Shown: in pieces, positions 34,413 through 43,061 of the stretch
Numbering within the stretch: the stretch's first letter is position 1
Layout: each line of letters starts with the position of its first letter
Source: Bacteroidales bacterium
GTDB taxonomy: Bacteria; Bacteroidota; Bacteroidia; Bacteroidales; WCHB1-69
NCBI GenBank assembly: GCA_017650305.1
Contig: JAGCFD010000035.1
Location: 28,205 to 92,204, forward strand
DNA length: 64,000 nucleotides
Direction: 5' to 3'
Made by a program: the position numbers and the translations under genes
The notes under the pieces: generated by a model
The model's input: the letters and a program-made list of their open reading frames with translations, nothing else
The model's database searches: none
What the model was told of the DNA's origin: nothing

Positions 34413-35341
34413 AAATGGAATCTACTAAAGAAGTGAATTTTGTGTCAGCAGTAGTCTATTGCTGTAATGCTTCAACTACAATTGGAAGTTTCGTTAAACA
34501 TCTCGACGAAACACTCTCTGACAATTTCTTGAAATATGAGATTATAGTTGTCAATGACGCTTCAACTGACAATAGTGTTGACATTGTCAAAAGCCTTGAG
34601 GTAAATAAAGAAAGGTGCGTCATGACAATTGTCAATATGAGTCATCGCCAAGGGCTTGAATCTTCAATGAACGCAGGCGTGGATCTGTCTATAGGTGATT
34701 TTGTCTTTGAATTCGATGATCCTGTCCAGGATTTCGAATGGTCTATGCTGATGGACCTCTACCGCCATTCCCTCAAAGGATATGACATAGTGTCCGCTCG
34801 TCCCCAAAGAGGAACCAGACTGTCGTCCAAATTGTTCTATGCGTTGTTTAATCATTATGCAAATTTGCAGTATAAGATATCCACGGAGTCTTTTCGGGTT
34901 CTTTCCAGAAGAGCTATTAACAGAGTCCGGAATATCACAGAGCTGTCTCCTTATAGAAAAGCCTCTTATGCCAATAGCGGGATGGCAATGGATACCCTCC
35001 CATACGTTCCTAAGCTGAAAAAGAAAAAAGAAAAGTACTCGGATAGAAAATCCATGGCTGTGGATTCCTTGATCCTGTACACCGACATCGCATATCATTT
35101 AACTGCCGGAATAGCACTCTTTATGTTCTTGGTGACTATCGGCTTTGCATTGTACGCGCTCTTCACGAAGATCTATTCGCATCCCGTTGAGGGCTGGACT
35201 ACTACCATCCTGTTTATCGCGTTCGGATTTTCCGGCTTGTTTGTTATCCTGGCCATGATTCTCAAATATCTCCAGATAATTGTCTCTTTGGTGTTTAAGA
35301 AAAAATACTACCTTTTTGAATCAATAGAAAAACTTCAATAG
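34409..35341 (+). CDS. GT2 glycosyltransferase, GtrB-like with C-terminal membrane helices
   Basis: 310 residues. The GT-A domain begins FVSAVVYCCNASTTIGSFVKHLDE, then EIIVVNDASTDNS and VFEFDDPVQD, whose acidic pair stands in the DXD position. Two hydrophobic helices near 230-255 and 265-290 anchor it in the membrane. This layout is that of enzymes which load a sugar onto undecaprenyl phosphate (GtrB, ArnC, DPM-like). It overlaps the flavoprotein gene and precedes the aldo/keto reductase gene by one base. Donor sugar unknown. Confidence 0.82.
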   Translation: MKMESTKEVNFVSAVVYCCNASTTIGSFVKHLDETLSDNFLKYEIIVVNDASTDNSVDIVKSLEVNKERCVMTIVNMSHRQGLESSMNAGVDLSIGDFVFEFDDPVQDFEWSMLMDLYRHSLKGYDIVSARPQRGTRLSSKLFYALFNHYANLQYKISTESFRVLSRRAINRVRNITELSPYRKASYANSGMAMDTLPYVPKLKKKKEKYSDRKSMAVDSLILYTDIAYHLTAGIALFMFLVTIGFALYALFTKIYSHPVEGWTTTILFIAFGFSGLFVILAMILKYLQIIVSLVFKKKYYLFESIEKLQ

Positions 35342-35342
35342 C

Positions 35343-36284
35343 ATGAATTACGTAAGATTAGGGAACTCCGGTCTTAAGATAACAGAACTCACATTTGGGT
35401 TGGCATTGACGATTGGAACTGAAATCACAGATGTGTCTCAAGCCCAAGCGCTGATTGATAAGGCGTGGGAATTAGGCGTCCGGTCGTTTGACGTTGCCAA
35501 CAGCTATGGAAACGGTAAGGCAGAGTATTTACTTGGCCAATGTCTGAATAAATATCCAAGGGAGGAATACGTGCTGTTGACAAAAGGTTCATTGCCGGTT
35601 GGGTCTACACCCTACCACCGCGGCTTGTCAAGAAAACATATCATGTGGGCTTTTAACGAATCTCTGAAAAGACTCGGGAAAGAGTATGTCGATGTCTATT
35701 TTGCCCATAGATATGACCCGGAAGTCCCTATGGAGGAAATAGTCAGGACGTTCAATGATCTCGTCCGTTCAAACAGGGCCCTTTATTGGGGAGTCTCAGA
35801 ATGGCCGTATGAGGCTTTGGATGAGTGTGTCGCTGTGTGTGACAGATTGGGCATGGAACGCCCTGTGACCGAACAATTCATCTATTCATTCGCTGTCCAA
35901 AAGCATGTAAAGAGCGGCTACAAGGACACGTGTACTAAATATGGCATGGGAACAATGGGCTTCTCTCCCCTCTGTCAAGGATTCTTGACCGGGAAATATA
36001 GAAACGACATCCCTTCCGGCAGCAGGATAGCGAAAAGTGATGATATCGACTATCAGAAAACGAAAAACTTTTATCCGCAAAACAAAGAAAGAATAGATGG
36101 CTTTTTAAATATTTGCGACAAATATAATGCCGATTATGTGGCGGTTGCACTCCAATGGTGCTTGAGAAACGGTGTCTATCCTGTATTTGGAAGCAGTAAA
36201 GTCACACAGTTGGAGCAGAACGTCAAAGCTTTGGACATGGAGGTTCCTGATGCTATATGGGCAGAGCTGTCTGCAATTGAATAA
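35343..36284 (+). CDS. Aldo/keto reductase
   Basis: 313 residues, a full TIM-barrel AKR. Visible: MNYVRLGNSGLKITELTFG; the catalytic Asp and Tyr in FDVANSYGNGKAEYLLG (near 50-60); the Lys in VLLTKGSLP (near 80); and the His in VYFAHRYDPEVP (near 120). FGSSKVTQLEQNVKAL forms the C-terminal NADPH site. The pattern is closest to the Kv-beta/YghZ-like branch. It lies within the glycan locus, one base after a GT2 gene, suggesting reduction of a keto-sugar or related intermediate. Confidence 0.88.
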   Translation: MNYVRLGNSGLKITELTFGLALTIGTEITDVSQAQALIDKAWELGVRSFDVANSYGNGKAEYLLGQCLNKYPREEYVLLTKGSLPVGSTPYHRGLSRKHIMWAFNESLKRLGKEYVDVYFAHRYDPEVPMEEIVRTFNDLVRSNRALYWGVSEWPYEALDECVAVCDRLGMERPVTEQFIYSFAVQKHVKSGYKDTCTKYGMGTMGFSPLCQGFLTGKYRNDIPSGSRIAKSDDIDYQKTKNFYPQNKERIDGFLNICDKYNADYVAVALQWCLRNGVYPVFGSSKVTQLEQNVKALDMEVPDAIWAELSAIE

Positions 36285-36303
36285 TGTTAAAACTATTTAC
36301 TAT

Positions 36304-37020
36304 ATGAAGAAAATAAATATCTTGTTTCCAGTGCTAAATGAGGAACTGCGATTGGCAGACGGCATAAACAAAACGATGGAGTTCCTGAAAGGTAATGATT
36401 TTATGCCTTTTGAATTGAATATTATTGACAACGGATCCACGGATAAAACCCAACAAGTTGCCGAATCCCTGTGCGCCCAATATCCCGAAGTCCATTATAC
36501 TAGAATCACTGAAAGAGGCACGGGAATAGCAATCCGGGAGGGCGTTAAAAATAACACATGTGATTTTGTGGGATATATGGATGTTGATTTGTCAACAAAC
36601 CTGAAACACTTGCTTCAAGTTCAAGATATATTCCTGAAAATGCCCGAGGTGGAGTTCGTCAACGGATCCCGATTCAGCAAAGAGTCTTCAGTCTCCGGAA
36701 GAAAATGGTACCGGAATCTAACCTCCTATGGACTTCTTTTCTTGTTGCACTTTTTCCTCAAAATGAAAGCCTCCGATGCTATATGCGGCTTCAAGTTTTT
36801 CAAGAAAGAGACCGTGGAAAAACTTGTCGAGGCCTCATCAAAGGACGAGAATGGATGGTTCTTTATCATAGAAATGCTCCTGCGCGCCGAAAGGATGGGG
36901 GTGAACATCTATGAGTTGCCTGTCGAGTGGGCCGACGATTCGCGTACTAAGGTGAAACTCTTTGCTACCATAAAGAATTACATTAGAAATATCCGCCGCC
37001 TAAGAAAGGTTCTTAAATAA
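36304..37020 (+). CDS. GT2 glycosyltransferase (polyprenyl-phosphate type)
   Basis: 238 residues from the ATG at 36304 (MKKINILFPVLNEE); the longer frame runs into the aldo/keto reductase gene. GT-A motifs: ILFPVLNEELRLADGI, NIIDNGSTDKT, and DFVGYMDVDLSTNLKHL with the DVD metal site. RFSKESSVSGRKWYRNLTS and DAICGFKFF match dolichyl- or undecaprenyl-phosphate glycosyltransferases. No membrane helix is evident. A GtrA gene follows, the usual flippase-like companion of such enzymes. Confidence 0.87.
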   Translation: MKKINILFPVLNEELRLADGINKTMEFLKGNDFMPFELNIIDNGSTDKTQQVAESLCAQYPEVHYTRITERGTGIAIREGVKNNTCDFVGYMDVDLSTNLKHLLQVQDIFLKMPEVEFVNGSRFSKESSVSGRKWYRNLTSYGLLFLLHFFLKMKASDAICGFKFFKKETVEKLVEASSKDENGWFFIIEMLLRAERMGVNIYELPVEWADDSRTKVKLFATIKNYIRNIRRLRKVLK

Positions 37021-37052
37021 TATTTTCGACTTTTGCTACTGATTTGTTGGGT

Positions 37053-37451
37053 ATGAAAATCAACTTGGGAGATTTGTGGAATAAGTATCGCAATTTTATC
37101 CTGTACTGCCTTATCGGTGTCGTGAACACAGGGGTGGATTTCGGGGTGTTTACATTGCTGCGCTGGTTCGGCCTGCACTATCTCGTGGCCAATCTGATCA
37201 GTTATCATTGCGGGATTGTCTGCAGCTTTTTCCTCAATAAATATTACAATTTCAAAGTCTATGACAAGTCCGCAAGACGTTTCCTGTCCTTCTATATGAT
37301 CAGTCTGATAGCGGTAGGAGTCAGCGAAGGTCTTCTGTATCTGTTGATACAGGTTCTGTCGTTGAACGATCTGCTCGCGAAATTGATCTCAATGGTTATC
37401 ATTGCCGTTGGGCAGTTTCTGTTTGTCAAGAAATTCACTTTCAAAAAATAA
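37053..37451 (+). CDS. GtrA-family membrane protein
   Basis: 132 residues from the ATG at 37053; a TTG nine bases earlier is less likely. Four hydrophobic helices with the family marks FILYCLIGVVNTGVDFGVF and SYHCGIVCSFFLNKYYNFK. GtrA proteins are thought to help flip polyprenyl-phosphate-linked sugars across the inner membrane for transfer on the outer side. It lies between a GT2 enzyme and a GT-C-like protein, the expected order for such a pathway. Confidence 0.9.
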   Translation: MKINLGDLWNKYRNFILYCLIGVVNTGVDFGVFTLLRWFGLHYLVANLISYHCGIVCSFFLNKYYNFKVYDKSARRFLSFYMISLIAVGVSEGLLYLLIQVLSLNDLLAKLISMVIIAVGQFLFVKKFTFKK

Positions 37452-37471
37452 ATCTTTAAAATCTAAATTTC

Positions 37472-39733
37472 ATGTTTGGTTTTTTCGCTAAGAATAAAGA
37501 TAATGTTTGGTGTTGGGCCTTTGTCGCTCTTGCAGTAATCATGTTGTTTGCCATGATTTTGATGAGCAAAACGGCTGGTAATTCCGGAGATGAGGACGGG
37601 TTCCAAATACCGCAAGCCAAGAACGTCATTAATTATTACAAAACCGATGGCCAAGATACCACATGCCTTAACTTCAAGGATGTGATGCAATATTATGGTT
37701 CTTCCTTTGATGTCGTGGCTGAATTTTTCAATTCCACATTTCACATTGAGGACATTAGCAAATCTCGGCACATCTTTAATTCCATATTGGGTTGGTTGGC
37801 CATATTGGCGGTTGGGCTTATAGCCTACCAGCTTGGGGGCGCCCGCGCCGGTGTGTTCGCCCTGTTGCTGATGTTCCTGTCCCCACGATTTCTGGGCCAC
37901 TCCTTCAATAATCCCAAAGATATACCATTTGCCGCCGGTGTAATTTGTGCTATTTTGGGTATGATATTGTTCTTCAAACAATTCCCGAAGGTGAAATGGT
38001 ACACCTACTTGATTTTGCTCCTGTCAATTGCATTCTCCATCAGTGTCCGTATTGGCGGATTGATCCTTTTCGGATATTTCGGTTTGTTAGGCCTGATGTT
38101 CCTGATTAGACTCTTTGCCCAAAGACGTCAAGCGTCTAAGATGAATTCTAAGTCCAAACAAGCCACACAACCTTCGTTGGCAAAATACATCTTAAAATTG
38201 GTTTTGTCGGCAGTGGCTGTCTGTGTGGTCGCTTATTTCGCGGGCCTGTTGTTGTGGCCCTATGCGATGCAGGCCCCCATTAAGAATCCTATTGAGGCCT
38301 TTAAGGCCATGTCCGCGTTCTCCACTTCTATCCGTCAACTCTTCGAGGGTACTATCCAGTGGTCTGATATGCTGCCATGGTACTATACGCCAAAGTATAT
38401 CTTTATCACCATTCCCATAGCGGTTATCCTCGGTTTGGTATTGTTCTTCATTTATTGTTGGCGTAAGAAAGAAGATCGCTTTTGGGCTTTCTTCGTCTTC
38501 TTTACTTTCTTCTTCCCCGTGTTTTGGATAATCTATACTCATGCCAACGTATATGGCGGCTGGCGTCACGCGATGTTCGCTTACCCGCCGATGGTAGCTG
38601 CCGCCGGCTGGGGCTTTGATGCCCTGGTGCGCAAAATCGAGGAGAAGTTGGCGGCCCGAGCAGTCGGGAAAGATCAGTCAACAGAACCGAAAGCGCAGGC
38701 TAAGCCTTTGATAGTCAATGTTGCAAGTGTCGTGGTGCTGCTTCTCCTGCTCGTCGGCCCTATTCGTCACATCATAGCCAACCACCCATACGAGTATGTC
38801 TATTTCAACGAACTCTCCGGTGGCGTGAAAAAAGCTTTTGGCAACTATGAACTCGACTACTACTATCACTCTACCCGCGAAGCTACAGAGTGGGTGATGG
38901 CCAATGCGGAGCCTAAGCCAGACGGCTCTCAAACTATAGTCGGCACCTGGCATACCGCCTCCGTCAGCTATTTCCTGCGCAACGACACTGCCCGCTTCAA
39001 ACCAGCCTTCCTGCGTTGGTATGAGCGCGACAACTCCGACTGGGACTATGCCGTCTTTACAATCACGGGTATTAACCCTGAATACCTGAGGAGCAAGGCT
39101 TTCCCACCCAAAAATACCGTCAAGACGATCGAGGTGGATGGCGTCCCTATCGCTATCGTGCTGAAAAGACAGGAAAAGTTCAGCCATGAGGCCTTCAAAC
39201 TCAAGAACGCTAACAACCTGGACTCTGCCGCTACCCTTTACCATCAAGCCCTTGCCGTTGATCCAGACAACTACGTCTCCCTTCTCGGTCTTTCTGAGGT
39301 GATGGTCCGTTTTAATCGACCCGATAGCGCCCAATATTATCTGAATAAGGCATTCGCCTTTGAGCCCAACTCCGAAGGCCTGAAACTCATGTACGCTTAT
39401 TCTCTGCTCGGACAACAGAAGGAGGATGAAGCGCTTAGCACCCTCCGTCAAATCAGCAAATATAATCCGAAGTATTCCCAAGCTTACCAACTGGCTATAC
39501 GCATTTATCTGCAGCGCAACGATCTGGTGTCTGCCAAAAAGGAATTCCTGAAGATTATGGATGTGGACAGAATGGACGATGCCACGACCCAACTCTGGCT
39601 TCTCTATGAGAGCAAAACAGGCGTCACGAACGAACAACAAGCCTATCGGAATCTTTATAATGAAATGATTAAGAGTCTGGAGCGGCGCGGTAAACAATCA
39701 GATGCGGAAAAACTCCGCCAGCAATTGAAATAA
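37472..39733 (+). CDS. GT-C-like membrane glycosyltransferase with TPR tail
   Basis: 753 residues. The N-terminal ~430 residues have about ten hydrophobic helices. An acidic pair lies in the first extracytoplasmic loop (NSGDEDGFQ, near residue 40), and SPRFLGHSFNNPKDIPFAAG is typical of PMT/ArnT-like GT-C enzymes, which use polyprenyl-phosphate sugars. The C-terminal ~200 residues contain tetratricopeptide repeats (LDSAATLYHQALAVDPDN, RPDSAQYYLNKAFAFEPNS). It ends the six-gene cassette. It probably transfers the sugar prepared by the upstream genes to a protein or glycan outside the inner membrane; the acceptor is unknown. Confidence 0.75.
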   Translation: MFGFFAKNKDNVWCWAFVALAVIMLFAMILMSKTAGNSGDEDGFQIPQAKNVINYYKTDGQDTTCLNFKDVMQYYGSSFDVVAEFFNSTFHIEDISKSRHIFNSILGWLAILAVGLIAYQLGGARAGVFALLLMFLSPRFLGHSFNNPKDIPFAAGVICAILGMILFFKQFPKVKWYTYLILLLSIAFSISVRIGGLILFGYFGLLGLMFLIRLFAQRRQASKMNSKSKQATQPSLAKYILKLVLSAVAVCVVAYFAGLLLWPYAMQAPIKNPIEAFKAMSAFSTSIRQLFEGTIQWSDMLPWYYTPKYIFITIPIAVILGLVLFFIYCWRKKEDRFWAFFVFFTFFFPVFWIIYTHANVYGGWRHAMFAYPPMVAAAGWGFDALVRKIEEKLAARAVGKDQSTEPKAQAKPLIVNVASVVVLLLLLVGPIRHIIANHPYEYVYFNELSGGVKKAFGNYELDYYYHSTREATEWVMANAEPKPDGSQTIVGTWHTASVSYFLRNDTARFKPAFLRWYERDNSDWDYAVFTITGINPEYLRSKAFPPKNTVKTIEVDGVPIAIVLKRQEKFSHEAFKLKNANNLDSAATLYHQALAVDPDNYVSLLGLSEVMVRFNRPDSAQYYLNKAFAFEPNSEGLKLMYAYSLLGQQKEDEALSTLRQISKYNPKYSQAYQLAIRIYLQRNDLVSAKKEFLKIMDVDRMDDATTQLWLLYESKTGVTNEQQAYRNLYNEMIKSLERRGKQSDAEKLRQQLK

Positions 39734-39828
39734 TAGACTGTGTCTAACACTGATAGATCCCTGACTGAAAAATACAACTATTTGATAATAAGCAATATGA
39801 TGCTCTGAGAAAAGTGATGGTGGGTATG

Positions 39829-39858
39829 TTGTAAAAGTCAAAGAATTTTGTATTTTTG
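39829..39858 (+). promoter_or_regulatory. Promoter for rpsP-rimM
   Basis: TTG (39829-39831), a 19-base spacer, and TATTTTTG (39851-39858): the best full match to the Bacteroidetes consensus in the window, 35 bases before the rpsP ATG. Confidence 0.8.
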
Positions 39859-39893
39859 CCGTCCAAATTTTTAAACACTAATATCAATAAATT

Positions 39894-40475
39894 ATGGCAA
39901 CAAGAATCAGATTACAGAGAAGAGGTAAAAAGAACCAACCTTTTTATCACCTTGTAATTGCGGATGGTCGTGCACCACGTGACGGACGTTTTATTGAAGA
40001 TCTCGGCACCTACAACCCACTGACCAATCCTGCAACCCTCAACATCAATTTTGATCGCGCTTTGTATTGGCTGGAGAATGGTGCAACCCCTTCAGACACT
40101 GCCCGTGCGATTCTTAAAAGAGAAGGCGTTTATTTGATGAAACACCTCAGAGGTGGTATCGCCAAAGGCGCTATCTCCGAGTTGGAGGCCGAATCCAAAT
40201 TCAAACAGTGGAAGGACGAAAAGGCTAACAAGTTGAACAATATCGTTCGCATGGATGCCGAAGCAGCCCGCAACGTTAGAAAAGAGAGACTGGCCGCTGA
40301 AACGAAGGTGAAGGAAGCTATGTCTGCTAAGATTGCCGCTCGCAACGCTGAGATCGCTGCAGCCGCAGCTAAGAAAGCAGAAGAAGAGGCCGCCGCAGCC
40401 GCTGCTGAGGCAGAAGCCGCTGCTGCTCCCGCAACCGACGAGGCCCCCGTTGTTGAAGCTGCTCCTGAAGCATAA
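39894..40475 (+). CDS. rpsP: 30S ribosomal protein S16 with Ala/Glu-rich tail
   Basis: 193 residues. The first ~80 are canonical S16 (MATRIRLQRRGKKNQPFYHLVIADGRAPRDGRFIEDLGTYNP). The rest is a charged helical extension that becomes almost purely Ala, Glu and Lys from about residue 143 to the end. S16 binds 16S rRNA and stabilises the small subunit; long tails are common in Bacteroidetes S16. Its stop overlaps the start of rimM by one base (TAATG). Confidence 0.96.
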   Translation: MATRIRLQRRGKKNQPFYHLVIADGRAPRDGRFIEDLGTYNPLTNPATLNINFDRALYWLENGATPSDTARAILKREGVYLMKHLRGGIAKGAISELEAESKFKQWKDEKANKLNNIVRMDAEAARNVRKERLAAETKVKEAMSAKIAARNAEIAAAAAKKAEEEAAAAAAEAEAAAAPATDEAPVVEAAPEA

Positions 40476-40996
40476 TGTTCAACGACTATTTCTATCTAGG
40501 CACACTGACCAAACCCTTCGGATTAAAGGGTGGCCTGTGTGCCTTTTTTGATGCCGATAACCCTGAACGCTATCAAACCCTGACTGCCGTATTCCTCGAC
40601 CTGGATGGGGAACTGATCCCTTATCAAATCGATAAAATCCAATACCGAGGTCGCAACCAGTTCATCATTTTTTTCCAAGATATTGACGCCGACGAGGCTA
40701 AAGACCTCATCCAGGCGGATCTTTATCTCCCGTTATCCGAACTCCCTCCCCTCGAAGGCAATAGATTCTATTTCCACGAGGTGGTCGGATTCCAAGTTCA
40801 CGACAAGGCCAAAGGATATATAGGCAATTGCATCGGATTCCTGGAGTTGGCCAACAACCCGGTTATGCAAATCGACCACGACGGTGTGGAAATCCTCATT
40901 CCCGCATCCCAACAGTTCGTGACAAAAGTCGATAGAGATAATAAGGTGCTCTACGTTGACACGCCGGAAGGATTGATTGATGTCTATCTGACGTAG
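40475..40996 (+). CDS. rimM: Ribosome maturation factor RimM
   Basis: 173 residues. N-terminal YFYLGTLTKPFGLKGGLCAFFD, then NRFYFHEVVGFQVHD and IGFLELANNPVMQI of the PRC-barrel half, and VDTPEGLIDVYL at the end. RimM binds S19 and aids 30S head maturation. It is translationally coupled to rpsP; trmD and rplS, which often complete this operon, do not follow. Confidence 0.95.
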   Translation: MFNDYFYLGTLTKPFGLKGGLCAFFDADNPERYQTLTAVFLDLDGELIPYQIDKIQYRGRNQFIIFFQDIDADEAKDLIQADLYLPLSELPPLEGNRFYFHEVVGFQVHDKAKGYIGNCIGFLELANNPVMQIDHDGVEILIPASQQFVTKVDRDNKVLYVDTPEGLIDVYLT

Positions 40997-41001
40997 CGGA
41001 C

Positions 41002-41508
41002 CTATACACCAACCGTCTTCAATATAATAAATATTGTTACCTCAATGATTAGGATGGCCGCCAGGACCAAATAGTGCCATGCTTTCTGCTCCTTCACGTA
41101 GGTGAAGTATTTGTTGAGAAAATAATTCAGGAAACCTATGGGCACCGCAACAATCGCGGCTGCAATATAGTTGTTGATCTCCCACTGGTCCTTGAATAAC
41201 CGAATCAGAAAATAATTGCAGAAAAATGTGACGGAATAGACCAGCACAAACTTGAAAATCAACCGGAAATCCTTGTTGCGGAAAACAATGGCCCCGTAAG
41301 TCTTGAAGTTGAAGAGCACACTGATGATGGTGCCAAAGAAGTTGGCCCAGAATAACGCATCAATGTTGGGAATAAGCCCGAACAGATAACGCAACGAAGC
41401 AAAAATACACCAACCAACTGCCGTGTTGAGTGCCGCAGTAAATAAAAAACGGACAAACTGCGGTTCCATAAGCCGGTGAATGTATGCTTTGATTTTGCTC
41501 ATATCCAT
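41002..41508 (-). CDS. GtrA-family membrane protein (second copy)
   Basis: 168 residues, four main helices, with FLFTAALNTAVGWCIFASLRYLFG and the FWANFFGTIISVLFNFKTYG segment typical of GtrA. The C-terminus carries an extra hydrophobic helix (YLVLAAILIIEVTIFIILKTVGV). It is convergent with rimM and stands alone with its own -7 element, only about 9 bases from the first ATG, so the transcript leader would be very short; the second ATG at 41502 is also possible. Confidence 0.88.
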   Translation of the reverse strand: MDMSKIKAYIHRLMEPQFVRFLFTAALNTAVGWCIFASLRYLFGLIPNIDALFWANFFGTIISVLFNFKTYGAIVFRNKDFRLIFKFVLVYSVTFFCNYFLIRLFKDQWEINNYIAAAIVAVPIGFLNYFLNKYFTYVKEQKAWHYLVLAAILIIEVTIFIILKTVGV

Positions 41509-41516
41509 AAAAACCG

Positions 41517-41524
41517 CAAAAATA
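41517..41524 (-). promoter_or_regulatory. -7 promoter element for the second GtrA gene
   Basis: TATTTTTG on the minus strand, unusually close to the ATG at 41508, implying a near-leaderless mRNA. Confidence 0.5.
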
Positions 41525-41630
41525 CAAAAATGTGCCGTCTCTCAAACATAAAAAATCAATGCCCCTAGATGCACTTTTTCTTCGGTTGAAATAATATTTT
41601 TAAGATTAGATATTTAATCAGAAAAAAACG

Positions 41631-41638
41631 TATATTTG
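41631..41638 (+). promoter_or_regulatory. -7 promoter element for yceD-rpmF
   Basis: TATATTTG, 13 bases before the ATG at 41652. Confidence 0.55.
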
Positions 41639-41651
41639 CACCCCAAAATTT

Positions 41652-42206
41652 ATGGCAATGGATGAGAAGCGGATAAGAGAGGATTTTAAGCTCCGTTTGG
41701 CAGGAGTTGAGGATGGAAGTTATTCTTTCTCAGTGAATTGCAATAAAGAGTTCTTTGAGTTGGCCGAGATTGAGGAGGTGCGTGGCGGACAGTTGGATTT
41801 GCGGATTGAAATGGTCAGACATGAGAAATTGGTGACCCTTTCCTTCGATTTTGACGGAGAAGTGACGATGACATGCGACCGCTGCCTGCTCCCAGTAAAC
41901 GTCCCGATGAGCTTTGGCTCAAACCTGGTTGTGAAGCTGGTCCCGATAGTGGAGGAAGGCGAAAATGACGACGACGATATCTGGGTGCTGGATGAAAATA
42001 CGTATGAGCTGGATGTCTTCCACTACGTCTATGAAACTATCATGCTGGCACTTCCCCACAAGGTCTTGCATGAAGACGATCCGGACGGGAACCCGACCTG
42101 CGACCCTTCAGTAATGGCTATCTTGGACCAGATGTCCACCTCAAAGAATGAGGAAACTACCGATCCCCGTTGGGATGCATTGAAGAATTTGAAATTTGAA
42201 GATTAA
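41652..42206 (+). CDS. YceD-like protein (DUF177)
   Basis: 184 residues. The family mark is VTMTCDRCLLPVNVPM near residue 75, followed by an acidic region and ALPHKVLHEDDPDGNP. YceD/DUF177 proteins are almost always encoded just before rpmF, as here (21-base gap), and have been linked to 23S rRNA processing. Length is normal. An alternative ATG lies six bases in. Confidence 0.9.
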   Translation: MAMDEKRIREDFKLRLAGVEDGSYSFSVNCNKEFFELAEIEEVRGGQLDLRIEMVRHEKLVTLSFDFDGEVTMTCDRCLLPVNVPMSFGSNLVVKLVPIVEEGENDDDDIWVLDENTYELDVFHYVYETIMLALPHKVLHEDDPDGNPTCDPSVMAILDQMSTSKNEETTDPRWDALKNLKFED

Positions 42207-42227
42207 AAACTATAAAAATTAAAGATT

Positions 42228-42416
42228 ATGCCTAATCCTAAAAGAAGACACTCAGCAATGAGAAGAGATAAGAGAAGAGCTCATGATTTTATCACCGCTC
42301 CTCAGTTGACCACCTGCAGCCATTGCGGTGCACCGATTTTAACCCATCGCGTATGCCCGGAATGCGGTTACTATAGAGGCAAACAAGCTGTTGAAATCAG
42401 CGGCGCTGCCCAGTAA
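42228..42416 (+). CDS. rpmF: 50S ribosomal protein L32
   Basis: 62 residues: MPNPKRRHSAMRRDKRRAHD, then two CxxC pairs (CSHCGAP and CPECGYYRGKQ) forming the zinc site, so this is the zinc-binding type. It follows yceD and is closed by a terminator. Confidence 0.97.
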   Translation: MPNPKRRHSAMRRDKRRAHDFITAPQLTTCSHCGAPILTHRVCPECGYYRGKQAVEISGAAQ

Positions 42417-42444
42417 CATTATTTACCAGATGGTTTAACACAAT

Positions 42445-42474
42445 AGATGACATATTCGCGTATGTCATCTTTTT
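42445..42474 (+). terminator. Terminator after rpmF
   Basis: Perfect 10-bp inverted repeat AGATGACATA (42445-42454) / TATGTCATCT (42461-42470), 6-base loop, followed by TTTT. The stem overlaps the longer reading frame of the next gene, supporting its start at 42486. Confidence 0.88.
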
Positions 42475-42485
42475 CTGTTTATAAT

Positions 42486-43061
42486 ATGAAGATTGTTTTT
42501 GCTACCCATAACCGCCATAAACACGCAGAGGTGTCTGCCATATTAGGTCCCCAATGGGAAGTGCTGGCCCTTCCCGACATTGGTTGTAATACGGAGATTC
42601 CCGAGACATCCGATACACTCAAAGGCAATGCCCTCCAAAAAGCCTACTATGTGTACGACCATTTTCATACAAACTGCTTTGCTGACGATACCGGTCTGGA
42701 AGTAGAAGCGCTGAATGGTGCCCCTGGTGTGTTTTCTGCCCGCTACGCCGGCGAAGGATGCTCCTACTCTGACAATGTGCAGAAACTGCTTCGCGAGATG
42801 CAGGGCGCTGAAAATAGAAAAGCCTGCTTTAAGACGGTGGTTGCCTTGATTCTGGACGGCCAGGAATACTTTTTCGAGGGCCGTGTGGATGGCACTATCC
42901 TCTATGAGCCGCGTGGAGGGGAAGGCTTTGGCTACGACCCGGTCTTTCTGCCCGATGGCTTTGACCAATCTTTTGCCGAGATGGATGCCGCTTTGAAAAA
43001 CTCCATTAGCCACCGCGGCCGCGCGATGCAGAAACTCATCGATTTCTTGAATAATCGCTGA
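42486..43061 (+). CDS. rdgB: XTP/dITP pyrophosphatase (RdgB/HAM1)
   Basis: 191 residues from the ATG at 42486; upstream codons lie in the rpmF terminator. Family marks: MKIVFATHNRHKHAEVSAILG, the acidic site FADDTGLEVEALNGAPGVFSARYAG, and GGEGFGYDPVFLPDG with SHRGRAMQKL at the end. It removes non-canonical purine triphosphates. It ends immediately before the convergent MerR-type gene. Confidence 0.95.
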   Translation: MKIVFATHNRHKHAEVSAILGPQWEVLALPDIGCNTEIPETSDTLKGNALQKAYYVYDHFHTNCFADDTGLEVEALNGAPGVFSARYAGEGCSYSDNVQKLLREMQGAENRKACFKTVVALILDGQEYFFEGRVDGTILYEPRGGEGFGYDPVFLPDGFDQSFAEMDAALKNSISHRGRAMQKLIDFLNNR

